The notes under the pieces are model-generated. The model had not been told where the DNA came from and did no database searches. It saw only the letters and a list, made by a program, of their open reading frames with translations. From Cenococcum geophilum 1.58 (taxonomy: Eukaryota; Ascomycota; Dothideomycetes; Gloniales; Gloniaceae), in the NCBI GenBank assembly GCA_001692895.1, contig KV748238.1, positions 310,001 through 374,000 of the forward strand: 64,000 nt of DNA, read 5' to 3'. Positions 11,304-22,843 of the stretch are shown here, one piece after another (within the stretch, counting starts at the first letter, position 1; every line of letters begins with the position of its first letter). The translations under genes were made by a program, and so were the position numbers.

Positions 11304-13252
11304 GAAGACCAAAACTTCACGAAAGGTCTAATTCACCTGGTTGACGCGAACGGGCAGCCCATATCACAGATCACTAATGACACGTGGGGAGTCACGATCG
11401 CCGACTGTTACAAGTACTGCAATATGAGCGCGATCCCATATGTACTGACCCCAAAACACGCAATTGCTAGTTGAAGACATTTCTATAAGTCTCCAGAAGC
11501 TAATGCACCGCCCAGAGTTTCGATTTCCAGCAATTTGCTGCCTCTTTCTCCAACTATCTACTTCCATGGTTAGCACTCACGGCACAACTGCCCTACGAAA
11601 CCGCCACGCCATGGGGAAATATGATGAGCTTCTGCCTTGCAGTCGGTAGTCCGACCATGATCACATACTCGCTGACGCTCACCATCCTCAACCGATACTG
11701 GGTGCGCGAGCGGTTCCACAAGTTGTCCATGAAAGCGCAGTCGCACGCTGTGCATGACAAATACGCTGAATACAGCGACCGGGTGCGTGCGATCCAATAT
11801 CTGCTCCAGGAAGCGCAGCAAGTGCCTCTCCGGGCATCGCAGGAGAAGGGATGGTTGAGTAGTCTACTAGTTGCGCCGAAGAATCAGNCATGGTGGCGGA
11901 ACGTGCAAAAGAGGTTAAGAACGACAAGAAGAGGAGTTACGTTTTCGCTCGTTGCACAGATCCTGGCCGCTGCAATTGCGTGGTTATTCACCGTCAGCAG
12001 CTCATTCATAACCTCAACAGGTGATATAGTTGTTGCGTATCAGCTGTCCTCGAGTAGTTTGTGGACGTGGTTGGTAAGCGGAAACCACCAGTCGTTGAGG
12101 GGTGCTCCTTTGCTAATTTGTCCCTAGATTCCTGTCATCTGGGGATGGGTCACGGTCGGAACTCAGGCAAGTGCGGACTCGATCGACGAAGCTCTTCACA
12201 CCGATGATGCCTATCGGGCCAAAGAATCGCCTGTCAGTGATGAAGGTCCTTTTACGGAAGAGGGCGAGCAACTCGGCATCGTTGTCCGGACAGGTCTCGC
12301 TCTGCAGCCTCATCGCATGCCGACTAACGAGGCTGCGTTTGAAGCTCCTCCAGTGACAAATCTCGAGCTTCCCGGCTGGTGTGGCGCTGATATCATCGGT
12401 GATGAGAGACTAGAAGGTCCCATCTTCAATTATGCACGCGTCTTTACATGGTGGCAGCTGGCCCGCACTATCGAGTCCGCAACGGCAACTACGCTCGCTG
12501 CGCTCGCTAGCGGCAAGACATGCAAGCCAGGATCGTCATGGGACTCTACGAAACGACCTGAGAAGAACTTAGCAGGCGACCTATGCACCACAGCACAGTA
12601 CTGCGGCCTAGATCGCGACAGAGCTCCGATTATGGCGTATCCCGAATGGAGTGAGATCGCGGCAGAAGTCTGGAAGCGCATCTTTGTCGCAGCTCTCTTC
12701 GCCGTTTTCGTGCAATGGGGCACAACTGGCCCAGGAATACTAATAGCTTATTACACACCTACCAGAGGAATTGGGTGCCGGTCAGGCGGCTATGCACTTT
12801 ACGGCGGTTTTGCTACGCTAGTATGGATACTCCTTACGGCATCGATGTTCTTCTCCCACGCCGCGCTGCTGCGGTATCAGCGCGAGCACCGCAATACACC
12901 TGCCATAGACTTTCGCAAACATAATACGCGCACCTGGGGCCACTCCGCGCTATGTGGTGCGGCTGTCCTAACCCGCGTTTTGGGCAAGTTGATAGCGGCG
13001 CTGAACGCCTTCTGGTTGGTCTTGAGCTCGCTGCTCGAATACACGGGAGTCTACGATCGGTGCTATTGTAAGGGCGATCAGCTGGGGCTTGGCGGCAATG
13101 GCTGGTTGGTGCTGTTCAAGACTGACGCTGAGCTAGCACAGTTTGCGACCACACCGTGGGCCGGGGGCGTTGCCATGAGTGTTATTGTATGCTCCATTAC
13201 TTATTTTTTCTTCTGGCTGGGTAGCCGGAAGGGATATTTAAGTGGAGCGTAG
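11304..13252 (+). CDS. Polytopic membrane protein of unknown function (5' end unresolved)
   Basis: Clear exons are 11304-11441, 11516-12073 and 12128-13252, joined by introns 11442-11515 (branch GCTAAT) and 12074-12127. About eight hydrophobic segments are visible, including YLLPWLALTAQLPY, SLVAQILAAAIAWLFTV, FATLVWILLTASMFFSHAAL and VIVCSITYFFFWLG, plus a cytosolic acidic stretch near 12200-12300 and the motif TPTRGIGCRSGGY. I recall similar uncharacterised ascomycete membrane proteins but know no function. Upstream, the frame at 11161-11300 (with YNCAW) runs into a shift at 11301-11303, so a missing exon, an indel or a real break exists there. Base 11888 is N. The gene may be intact, mis-assembled or a recent pseudogene. 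Confidence 0.6.
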
Positions 13253-14143
13253 GGTGCAAGCACTGCGGTGAAAGATATCCGGGATTTATGTTTGGAAATA
13301 CTGGACAGCGGAATTGCTACGATATATGCAACTTCGAAATATGCTCTGTGGCTATAAATAGAACCTTTTCTAAGTTGATAACTATGACGTGTGTTGAGAG
13401 TAGAATAGATACCAGAAACTAGGTACAAACTAGGATAGTGGCACCCTCAGACTTTTTGAAGACGATTTTGCTTGGTGGATTTACATGATTGGTTCGCAGC
13501 TGAAAGATCGTCAGAACTCTCAGCACCCCGAATATAAGTTCTTGCACCTTCCTAATTAGGAAATTAAGCGACTGCGCACGCGCAATCACGGGTGCGCAGC
13601 TATCAGCCTACCCCACGTAAATTTAGGCACGATCCCGCTACAAATGCGTAATTTTTAGCACTGCTACATAAGCTGCAATACCGGCTGCGTAAATTACAGC
13701 ACTAATAAATTTTAACAAATTTTAAGTTATAATAACTACTTTAATGCTACTAATTATATAATAGCTATAACTTAGAATTTATATAAAGCTTATAAAAATT
13801 TATATATAAAAAAAAATCTTACTTAATAATATACTAAGAGAGTTAGTAACTTAACCTCCTAATTAGGAAGGTGCAAGAACTCATGACAGCGATCTCTGTC
13901 GCTCATCCTTTGACGTTCAGCCAGTGACAACGATCGTATCGTAACCCTCGTATTCTGTGGAGGCTGTGTACAAGCGCACTAATTTAATTGGCCCACGCGA
14001 CCTCCTGTCTAGTCTGCGCGTTTTACGAGCCTTATGATATTAACACGGCGTCACCTCAACTAGCCATGCGACAATGTCGGCCAGAGACTATATGATATTC
14101 CGAACTCGCCGAGAGCTCCTCCGGAGCCTCGCTCAACAACACC
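13253..14143. other. Intergenic region containing a MITE
   Basis: Apart from the TIR element at 13537-13881 nothing coding is seen. 13890-14143 is the likely promoter of the next gene. Confidence 0.5.
13537..13881. mobile_element. 345-bp MITE, same TIR family as 1274-1890
   Basis: The left end AGTTCTTGCACCTTCCTAAT and the reverse complement of the right end, AGTTCTTGCACCTTCCTAAT, are identical for the first 25 bp. The termini share the pattern AGTYYTTGCACCTTCC with the 617-bp element near the window start. The interior is AT-rich and non-coding. No convincing target duplication remains (ATA on the left, CAT on the right). Confidence 0.8.
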
Positions 14144-15946
14144 ATGGTCGGCAGCCAGCATTATGGCTTTAATGGTAATCAGGATGTCTATGGGCTTGGG
14201 ATTCGCATCGGTTACTACACACAGGCGTTATCGGTATGGGCAGCGAACCGTTTTGTGCCGGGCGAGGCCCCCTACCTCCAATCTGTCAATATTCTCTTCA
14301 TGGTTGCCATGATATTTGGAACTGCTTTTCTCTGTCGGGATACGTCAAGCACCTACGCCGTGGAACCGTTCCTACTTATTCAGATTACTTATCTCGTCGC
14401 CTACATCGGCACCAATATGTATGGCGTGAGTCTTCGACGCCAGGATGGACAACGTAAGGACAGTCTTCCATGGGTTGCTCCTGTCAAGCTTCAGTTGATG
14501 CAAGGGGTCTGTTTCATCGCCCTAGATGCATTCAGCATCTGGTATTGGTTTGTTGGAATAAATCAAATGAAGAGGACTCCAACCCCTAATAATCAAACTA
14601 TGGTGTACTGGCTGTATACTCAAGGGAACCTGCTTGGTTGGGTTAGAATTGCCAATCTGATTCTCTGTGTTCCTTGGATTCTGGGTAGATGCTTCCGCTT
14701 TACTCTAAATGCCATTCGAGGTTACCGGAATCGTCAACTAGAGAAGGTTACCGAAGGAAACTTCATGAAGGCCCTTGAGAAGGAATTGCGGGAGGCACTA
14801 CAAGATAGTGAAGACAGTCTACACGGCTGCGAAGATGAACTCCGCGTCTCTATGGAGAAGCGGCGCGAAGAGCAAGAGCAGAGCGACCCATTAGCCACTC
14901 GCTGTAGCACTCAAACCGGGAAGGACGACATTCTCCAAACAAGATCCGCTGAAAGAAGTGAAGGTTGTGATTGTAAACGTGCGATTCCAGCCTCGACATC
15001 TCCACATAGCCCACTAGAAAAGATTGAACTGAACGAAGAGGATTTTGACTTCTCTGGGCCAACAAGAGTGAACACCGTAAATATATCCCAACCATCATCG
15101 CCAACAACCAAATCAAGCAAAACTTTCAAAAGTGGACCGGCGGCCATCTCACCATCCGGTACATCAATCATTCGACAGCCATCCGGATCTTCTTATAGCA
15201 TCGATGCTCTCCTCTCAGCAAACACCTATCTCACCCGGCTATGCCCGCCACCTTCTCCGCCGCCTTACTCCCTCCTTCGTCTCCCCTACACCATCCTCAC
15301 ACACCCACACAGCCTTCCCCGCATCGTGACGCTCATCTATCACATCCCGACCTATCTTTTCCCAGGCATGCCTTCACCAAACAAGCGAAGATGGTACAAA
15401 GGCTTCTTCAACTCCTTGACGCCTCAGCTGCCGCACCTCATGGCCTTCCTCTCACAGTCCTACTCGCGGCCGCCGCTGAGAACGTGGCCGGCGCTCCTGC
15501 ATGCCGCGTTGACCTACCCCGCGTCACATGTGCCGACCGCCAACACGCTCGGCCTCGTGCAGCGGCTGCACATGACGGCGCACCCGCCGCCGCCGCCGGA
15601 CCGCCGCGCCATCATCGGTGACGCCATCACCACCGCCTCTATCTTCATCCAGCTCGTCATCTCGACCGAGCTGACGATCCAGTGGAACTATGTCAATGGC
15701 GTGCAGAGCATCTTGCCCGTCGGCCAGCTCATTCCGTTTAGTCTGGGTGTGGGCGCGCTAATCAAGGTGGTCTGGGGTGCGGTGTTTGAGGAGCAGGAGG
15801 AGGGGTGCAGATTAGTATGCCGTGAGGCGGAGAGGAAAGAGGAGTGGAAGGAGGTGTCGAGGTTGTTCTTTGAGCTTGTGGAGAGGCAAAGTAAACCGCC
15901 CGTGAAGGCAGACGAAGAGCAGAAAGAGGAGAAGGTCGATGTTTAA
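14144..15946 (+). CDS. Uncharacterised fungal polytopic membrane protein
   Basis: A single exon of 600 aa whose Met follows an ACACC context. The N-terminal third has about five hydrophobic helices (VNILFMVAMIFGTAFLC, VEPFLLIQITYLVAYIG, GVCFIALDAFSIWYWFVGI, WVRIANLILCVPWILG). The middle (residues about 220-370) is charged and low-complexity with a Glu/Arg-rich helix, and the C-terminal part has two more helices after TTASIFIQLVISTELTIQWN and GQLIPFSLGVGALIKVVW. The ELTIQWN...GQLIP pattern recurs in large ascomycete families of unknown function. There is no signal peptide and no catalytic motif. The Pro-rich segment at 15240-15600 is GC-rich compared with the rest of the gene. Confidence 0.8.
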   Translation: MVGSQHYGFNGNQDVYGLGIRIGYYTQALSVWAANRFVPGEAPYLQSVNILFMVAMIFGTAFLCRDTSSTYAVEPFLLIQITYLVAYIGTNMYGVSLRRQDGQRKDSLPWVAPVKLQLMQGVCFIALDAFSIWYWFVGINQMKRTPTPNNQTMVYWLYTQGNLLGWVRIANLILCVPWILGRCFRFTLNAIRGYRNRQLEKVTEGNFMKALEKELREALQDSEDSLHGCEDELRVSMEKRREEQEQSDPLATRCSTQTGKDDILQTRSAERSEGCDCKRAIPASTSPHSPLEKIELNEEDFDFSGPTRVNTVNISQPSSPTTKSSKTFKSGPAAISPSGTSIIRQPSGSSYSIDALLSANTYLTRLCPPPSPPPYSLLRLPYTILTHPHSLPRIVTLIYHIPTYLFPGMPSPNKRRWYKGFFNSLTPQLPHLMAFLSQSYSRPPLRTWPALLHAALTYPASHVPTANTLGLVQRLHMTAHPPPPPDRRAIIGDAITTASIFIQLVISTELTIQWNYVNGVQSILPVGQLIPFSLGVGALIKVVWGAVFEEQEEGCRLVCREAERKEEWKEVSRLFFELVERQSKPPVKADEEQKEEKVDV

Positions 15947-16311
15947 GACGGAGTTGGGATGGAGGTTTGCGACCTCCTGGCACGCTTTAGAGAGAACTGG
16001 AAGTACATGAAACGCCACCGTTCCCACACTATAGACTGTACATGTATGCCACTGTGCTTGGGATTATTCAATGTATGATATCCTATATAGTGCTTGTATC
16101 AAATCTTGTTTACGACACCATCTAATTTGGCCCGTTTAGCTGCAGGTCTATCAGTCTCGGTCTCGCTCGGCAACTCTTCGGGTCTATGCTTTACTAGGTC
16201 GCTTGGATTTGTTGATTCTATCGATAATGCGGCGTGGTTCCTTCGCTACTTAACATCTACAACACCAGCCTTCACATCCCTCAGCTTCCATATCCCCCTG
16301 CCATACACCCA
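15947..16311. other. Intergenic spacer
   Basis: Contains the 3' end of the preceding gene and the promoter/leader of the following one. No repeat or additional gene seen. Confidence 0.5.
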
Positions 16312-17325
16312 ATGAAGCTCTCCTCAGTAGTTGCTCTTTTTTCCGTTGCCACGTCTGCATTAGGAGAAAAGCCTGTACTAGCTACATCCGACGGCTCAAC
16401 CGCCGAGGCAGCTTTGACGCCCAACTTCTCAGCCTTATCCCAGAACGCGCTCAACCAGCTCTCATCTCTCGTGCAGAAATCCTCCATCTACCTTGCAGAC
16501 ACTGCAATTTCCGCTTACCAAGCATCATTCAAGTCTTGTCTCGCCTCCGCTGACTGTAATAAATTCTCCACAGAAGTCCAAGAGAAGCTTCGTGAGGCCC
16601 AAGATGGCGTTCTTGCAATCGACTATAATAAACTCTCCACGGACGCGCAAGAGAAGTTTCGTGAGGTCCAAGACGTCGTTTTTGCAATTGACTACAAGAA
16701 CCTCCCCACAGATGTGACAGATTGGATCATAGCGCACCCATACCAAACTGCTTTCCATGTTGCCGGTGGTGTAGTGTTTTTTGCACCGGGCCTTGTGTCC
16801 ACCCCACTGCTTGGAGCGCTTGGGTGGACGAGCATTGGGCCACGCGCAGGTACTATTCTCCTATTCTGGGATTTGCACTAGTAATAATAAATGCTCTACC
16901 TCGCCCCCCCCCCCACCTTTTTTTCTCAATACGATCTTGAGCATCAACGGCCCTGTTGTCCTGCTCCACCCCTATCCCAACTTCTCCTAGCACTGCCACC
17001 CCGGTGTCAGTGTTTGTTACTTGCCCATTTCGTTTTATACCACTTACTCCCTAGAATCTTTGACTGACTTTTCTTTTTTCATTTCCTAGCTTCCGTTGCT
17101 GCGGGCATTCAAGCCACATTGGGCACTGGCGCGGCCGGCGGTATCTTCGCGACGTTGGAAAGCGCGGCGATGGGCGGATATGGAGTCGCTCCTGTGGCAT
17201 GGAGCACGAGAGCCGGAGTGGGGGCTTTTCAGGCAGCATCGTGGGTTTGGGGAGGAGAGAAGCAGAAGGCTGAGGATGCAAAGGACGAGAGCGGGGCGGA
17301 GACGCCGGAGAAGAGCAATTCATGA
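16312..17325 (+). CDS. Secreted interferon-6-16 (IFI6/ISG12) family protein
   Basis: Two exons with an intron at 16850-17089 (240 nt, long for this genome and containing a poly-C run) give 257 aa. The first Met that opens a signal peptide was chosen (MKLSSVVALFSVATSALG). Residues about 75-145 hold roughly 25-residue repeats built on F/LSTxxQEKxREVQDxVxAIDY. The C-terminal half is a Gly/Ala-rich hydrophobic domain (GLVSTPLLGALGWTSIGP, then SVAAGIQATLGTGAAGGIFA) matching the Ifi-6-16 family as I know it. Animal members act at mitochondrial or ER membranes in apoptosis; the function of fungal members is not established. A charged tail follows. The splice join restores the family pattern across the exon boundary. 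Confidence 0.75.
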
Positions 17326-17619
17326 GTGGTGCGGTTTGTTATGGGGTGGTGACTGCTTGGGTAGAGGCTTTGACTTTGATGGCAGCCATTGAGCTCGAGA
17401 TGGTCCCAGTGCGAGTAATAGTGCATGGAACATTAAACTACTTTTGTCATTAAGGCGATAACATCAAGGGGAAAGGCGTTAATAGGCTTAAGTCCGTTTC
17501 GAAAGACATGCCACTGAGATCAACGTTATCTATTAATACAGAAGTTAAAAACTAGATGGAATTCCAATGAAAATTGCTCCGCCCCTTATGAGTTAAGACG
17601 CAGAACCATTGTTTCCACT

Positions 17620-20292
17620 TTACATAGTCGCTCCGGCAGGTGTGGCTCCATCGGCATCCAACAATGCCGCCTCCTCGTCATCTTTGGGCTTTACTAGTTT
17701 GATGGTAACGTCTTGATCCTTCGAATACACGCGAAGGCCGATAACACAAACCGCATTCCAAGGATTAATCTTTTCCTCGGCGGGAGGAGGATTGGCAGCA
17801 GGCTGAGGAGCAGCGTCGGCGTCCTCGAGAGAAGGCCCACCGTCTGGGTCCGCGCCAACCTCGGGCGGGGTTGGATAGTCCGCGGCGGCGCTTGGTTTAG
17901 GAGCGGCGGGCGCGGTCTTCTTCTTGTGTTTTCCAGTCTCCTTAGCTCCATTCTCTTCTTCTTCCTCTTCCTCACTTTCTTCGCTCTCTTCCTCATCTTC
18001 ACTTTCATCTACCCCCTCACCTTTCCCATCTTCTCCTTCCTTGCCTTCTTCTATATCTTCTTCCGATTCCTCTTCCTCCGACGACTCCTCTTCCTTCTTC
18101 TCTTCCTCCTTTGCTTCAGGCTTATCCTTCTTCTTCTCCGCAACCTCTTCTTTCTTGGCCTTCTTCTTCCCCTTATGCTTCGGCTTCTTAGCTTTCTTCT
18201 TCTCGGCCTTCTCCTTCTCAGCCTTCTCCTTTTCAGCCTTCTCCTTTTCAGCCTTCTTCTTGGCCTCCTTCGCCTTTTTCTCTTCCTCCGTCAACTCCAC
18301 AACACCCTTCGCATTAGCCATGTCATAATTCATGCCGATCTGCCTTAGTTTCTGCGGATTCTTCTCCGCCAACTCCTTTACCACATCTTGCACCTCCGGC
18401 TTGGTCGGAATCTTTATAGCCGCAACCTTAGGCAGGACTTCGTAGCGTCCAGGCTCCAGGTCCACTTCGGCGCTGATGGACCTGTTGCCGAACCAGGCGC
18501 CGCGGGCACGCACGATGTGGTCGCCCGCTTCGGCGCCTTCTTCCTGCAGCAGGAAGTGCAGGTCGAACCTGTACTGGCCTTCGAGGCCTCTGAAGTAGCG
18601 GTCGTCAAGCTGGGACAACCCGGTTAGCGTCAATGGGATTCTGTGATTCAGAACTAGCGCAGACGAACCTGTGAGAGCACAAACACGGTCGGGCCGGCCT
18701 TCTTGATCTCTACCAGGAACTTGGTGTTGAGGTAGCCGCTGACCCACGACACGTTGACGCTGGCCCATTGCTGGACGACCGTCCACTCGTGGTCGAAGAG
18801 GCGTGTGCGGTCGAGCATCTCGAATTTACTGCGGAGGTCGTCGTACGACATCCAGAACTCGCCGTCGTCGCCGAAGCGGTGGTTGAGTTTGCTCATCCAG
18901 TACGGCGTCCATTCCTTGGAGCCGTCGCTCCACGGGCCGTTCCATTCGCCGATGCCGTTCCAGGCTCTCTTGCCCCAGGGATTTCTAAAGTGATATTGTG
19001 TGAGCCAGGACGTGCCGGTGAATTTGGCGAGGGGCTGTCTTGGAATACTGAAATGCTTACCTTATTAACACCAGCCTAACTTTGTTGCCCTCCTCGTCCT
19101 CCTCTTCCACGGCCTTGAGAATGGAATATGCGTGACTGAGGGCAAGACCTCTTCTGGCTTCAGAATCAGATCCGAGCCACGGCGACGATGCTGCGAAAAT
19201 GAACTGCTTGTTGACATTCAAGAGTTCCTTCCAGAGCCTCTCCTTGCTCAGAATCTTGTTAGTCATGATGTTGGTTGTCACACCACCCGTCATATCCTCA
19301 ACTGCCTCTCCAGAAATTCCGCCTTCAATGGCTTCGTAGTCACCATGTACTTTAGCGTACGCTTTCTCCAGCAGTGGAAGCCAGATTTCATTCGCGTCCG
19401 CACATTTGGCGAAGTAGAGAGCATCGGAGCCTGTTTGGTTGTTCTTCTTGTACTTGCGCTCCTTTTCGCCGCTGGCATCGTAATTATCGCCAAAGACATC
19501 GAAATCCTCATTTGTAAGATAAAGGTTGTCGTCGATGACTGTGGAGACCCACTCTCCGTCGCGATGAAAGACGAAACCATAAACCCCGCATTCTTCATCA
19601 CGGGCAACGCAAACCTTGTCCATCAGCTTCTCGAGGCTGCAGAGTGTAGCGACGGCTGCAATCCACCAGCAGTCTCCGTTTCTACCTTGGCGTACGTCAG
19701 AGCTCGAGTAGCCGTCTACCACAAACGAAGGATTCTCATAGATCCATTCAACTCTGTGAACGGAACCTGGTTCAGAAGAGCGAGAGCTGCCAACGTAGTC
19801 GAAACATTTGCTGAGGAGGTTCATGTCCAGCGAGACTATAGGACTAGCCAGAATGCCGGAATCCTTAAGCGTGTTCAGGCATTGCTTGAGCTGAAAAACG
19901 CTAACAGGGCTCGCACTTGAGGGGCCAGAGTCCTCATCATCGTCAAAACACGATAGCAATCCCTTCAAGCAATTCCCCCGCCTGAAGTCCCCCTCAATGT
20001 CGAAGTCGGGATCGGTGAACTTCTCGTTGGTGCGGTTGCACTCCCGCACAATGCGTTTGACCTTGTTCCTACATTCCTCCGCCGCAGCCTCATAGCTCTC
20101 GGCCGCATTTTTGCCTTTGGCTGGCCCCTTCTTGTGTCTTGGCGGGAGGAGGTTGGCGTATAAGCTCGGGGGAAAGATCGAGGTGACCTTGCCCGGTTTC
20201 TTGGTTATCAGGCTATCCCAAAACTCGTTGAGGGTCTGCTGAGGATCTTTGGCCGCTGGCGGGTCCTCGGAAATTCCAATATCAGAGGCCAT
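17620..20292 (-). CDS. Calpain-like cysteine protease with acidic/basic tail
   Basis: Introns at 18985-19060 and 18610-18668 give 845 aa. The papain-fold calpain core shows the complete triad: Cys208 in RNGDCWWIAAVATL, His387 in ALSHAYSILK and Asn412 in NPWGKRAWNG. A C2-like calpain domain follows (FLVEIKKAGPTVFVLSQ, then RYFRGLEGQYRFDL). Residues about 590-770 are an extreme low-complexity segment, first a repeated AEKEK unit and then Lys- and Glu/Ser-rich blocks. The conserved-looking end has NPWNAVCVIGLRVYSKDQD. There are no EF-hands, as expected for fungal calpains of this type. A Ca-regulated cytosolic protease is the family expectation; the substrate is unknown. The Met at 20292 is the only one before conserved sequence. 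Confidence 0.88.
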
Positions 20293-22843
20293 CGCAGGGA
20301 GTAGTGGTATTCACAAGACGCTGGGTATGGATAGAGGAGAATTGCCCGCTCGACGAAGCGGGGGAGCTGTTGTTAATTAGATGCGCTATCAGCAATGCTG
20401 CACGGACGGTTTGGGGGCCAGCCCACCTAGCTAGCTACCATTGGGCCAATTCGCCCATGTCCGGGAGGAGACTTCAGCCCCCGCGTGTCGGAGACTGCGA
20501 AGTCAATAAATGTTCGCCGATTGTGCATGTGCTTCGTTGTTCATGCCGTTAGGCAACATCTCTCCAGTCTAGCTTTCATTATTATCTGTGGGTTTGGGGC
20601 AAGTAGCGTGTGGTTGCGGCTTACTGGTAGCTTCACTTAAGCTGAAAAACCTGGGGCGGGGTTTGCAAATGCGGGGTTAAAAGCCAATAAACTTGTCTGC
20701 TTAGGCACACCGCAAAGCATTACCAATCTTAAACTACCCTGGCTTAACACCACCAGAGCGAGCATAGCATCGCCGGTAAAGCTAAATTTAGCTTTATCTA
20801 CCTACTTAGAGTCACCTATATAAACCTACCATCACAGTGACCTCGATGTACAAATTTTCCATGCTTCAGGGAGATTGAGAGTGTTGTACGAGGGATGGGT
20901 TATCTTGGAGAAGATCATTCTCTTTTTATTTCAATGACATATCCTTCCTCCGGCTATCCTTCACGATATTGGTAATTTTTTGCTTCGTTGCGGACTCTAA
21001 ACGCTCCAATCTTGATCAAGTAGAGCATGCTAACGGTAGCGCTGCTACGGCGGCATGTAGTGCAACCAGCCGTTATGAGTTGCACCGTCGCCAGATAGTG
21101 CAGCTTGGTAGGGTTAGAGTTAGGTAGCAGCACTGGAGAACGGAGAAGTGCAGTAGTGGCGTGAAAATCGTCCGTCAGCGGATACTAAAATCCCGCCTTG
21201 CTTACCTGTGATCAAGCGTGTCTGAGACGGAGTATTGATCTGTAACTAAATCTGACTTTGGGTGGCTTCGGTGATACAATGGCGCAACGACTAACCGCAA
21301 GAGGCGCCTTGATTGATGAGTTTTGATAGTTTCATGCAACAGCTTCTCTTTAAAAGATAGCTCCTCTATAAGAGGATAGTCCGAATAGTCATATGGGCAA
21401 AGAAGAGTGGATTGAGATCTTGCTGCAGCGATGCTATCATATGGTGCTGGGCTGTTTGTAATTCCATGCGCCTGATTGCATGAAGCGGTGGATGGGTGTA
21501 GTGGAATGGCCAGGCAGATGTGATCAAGTGCTCACGTTGGCGGATTAGGAAATCGCGATTCTGAGCGCGAGGCGTGAGCTTGACAATGGGGAGTATTTAG
21601 AGTGATGTGAGATATAATGTGATCGGGTAAGCCGTAAATCGGAATTCAACTGCAAGCCTAACCGAGGATCATATTAACGAACGTAATTTTCACCGGATAG
21701 CTGCAGTATCTTGCCTGTGCCCAGAGATCCGTCCGGTGAGATATGCATGTGAAGTTTCACGGAGAATCTAGACCAGTAACAAATTTGTCCAACTAGGTAC
21801 CGAAATCGCGTCCGTAAGAATACACAATTTACCTCCCACCGTATTGAGACGATAAAAGCATCAAAGTATGCTTCAACAACAGCCACGCAAAAAAATCCAC
21901 AGGGTTTGATACATTGAAATCCTGCAAAAAACCAACGACAACGCGCGGTCTTACATGGTAGGGTCCTGAAAAGGCACGGAAATGATTAGAAATTACGGGA
22001 AGGGGAAGGAGGCAGTGGTACAATTGAAGGTTCGTAGGCGAGTACAGGAAACTTTTTCAATCAACAGGCTGAAACAAGGGCAATGGCCCACTGATGGCGT
22101 GAAAGAAAGCGGTGAGATGCCACGAAGGATGCTGACTCCAGCGGACCAGATGGAACATTCCCCCACGCCACATCCAAAACCGATCTAGAGCAGAAGTTCA
22201 AGTTTGCTTTTTGGTGTACCGATTGCGAGGCCAAAAACGAAAAGGACGAGATAGCCGCCAGGTTAACTCCGGGAGAAAAGGTATCCACCAGAGGCGCCGC
22301 AAATTCCGCAAATACCCGACTGGACTGCCCAGCAGACATTAGAAAACATAGAAAACCGACAGGGAGATTGGAAAGCCGATGGGAGCGATCGAGGCGCCGT
22401 GACAAGGCCCTCATGCAACGAAATGTGACAGAGATCTTGGGGAACCGACAGCGTGGACTTGGGGATGGGGCATCCCTGCCGGCTGGCGACGCAAAACGCA
22501 GATCGTCACAGCACACCACAGGGGTCCAAAATCATCTGCGGTCGCTCATCATTAGCATTCGCTTGTCAGCTTTCTTCTCCTCATTCCTTTTCTGCTGGGT
22601 GCTCGCCCTTTCGCCGTCGTGGGAATGCCGAATGCCATGCGCATAAGCAGCCAATTGTATCATCTTCAGGCTTTCTTTTTTTCTCCTTTTTTCTTCCTTT
22701 TTTTGTTTAATTAAATTTCTTCGGGTTTCTGGTCTCCGGCGGTGCAGTTTGGAATGCAGCCGCACCACGTGGGAACGATGCGTAGGAAAAGAGAGCTTTT
22801 GGGTTTAGGGGTTTGTGCGTACCGCGTGTCAGCCAGCCTCCGC
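20293..22843. other. Gene-poor region
   Basis: About 2.5 kb with no open frame showing a domain. 20293-20560 is likely the calpain promoter. The longest frame, 152 codons on the minus strand at 22061-22519, has no conserved pattern. 22670-22710 is a pyrimidine-rich tract downstream of the small Cys-rich gene. Confidence 0.45.

Noticed and set aside
17713..18348. 211-codon Leu/Phe-rich plus-strand ORF that looks like a membrane protein
   Set aside because: It is the antisense of the Lys/Glu repeat tail of the calpain; AAG/GAG codons read backwards give CTT/CTC Leu.
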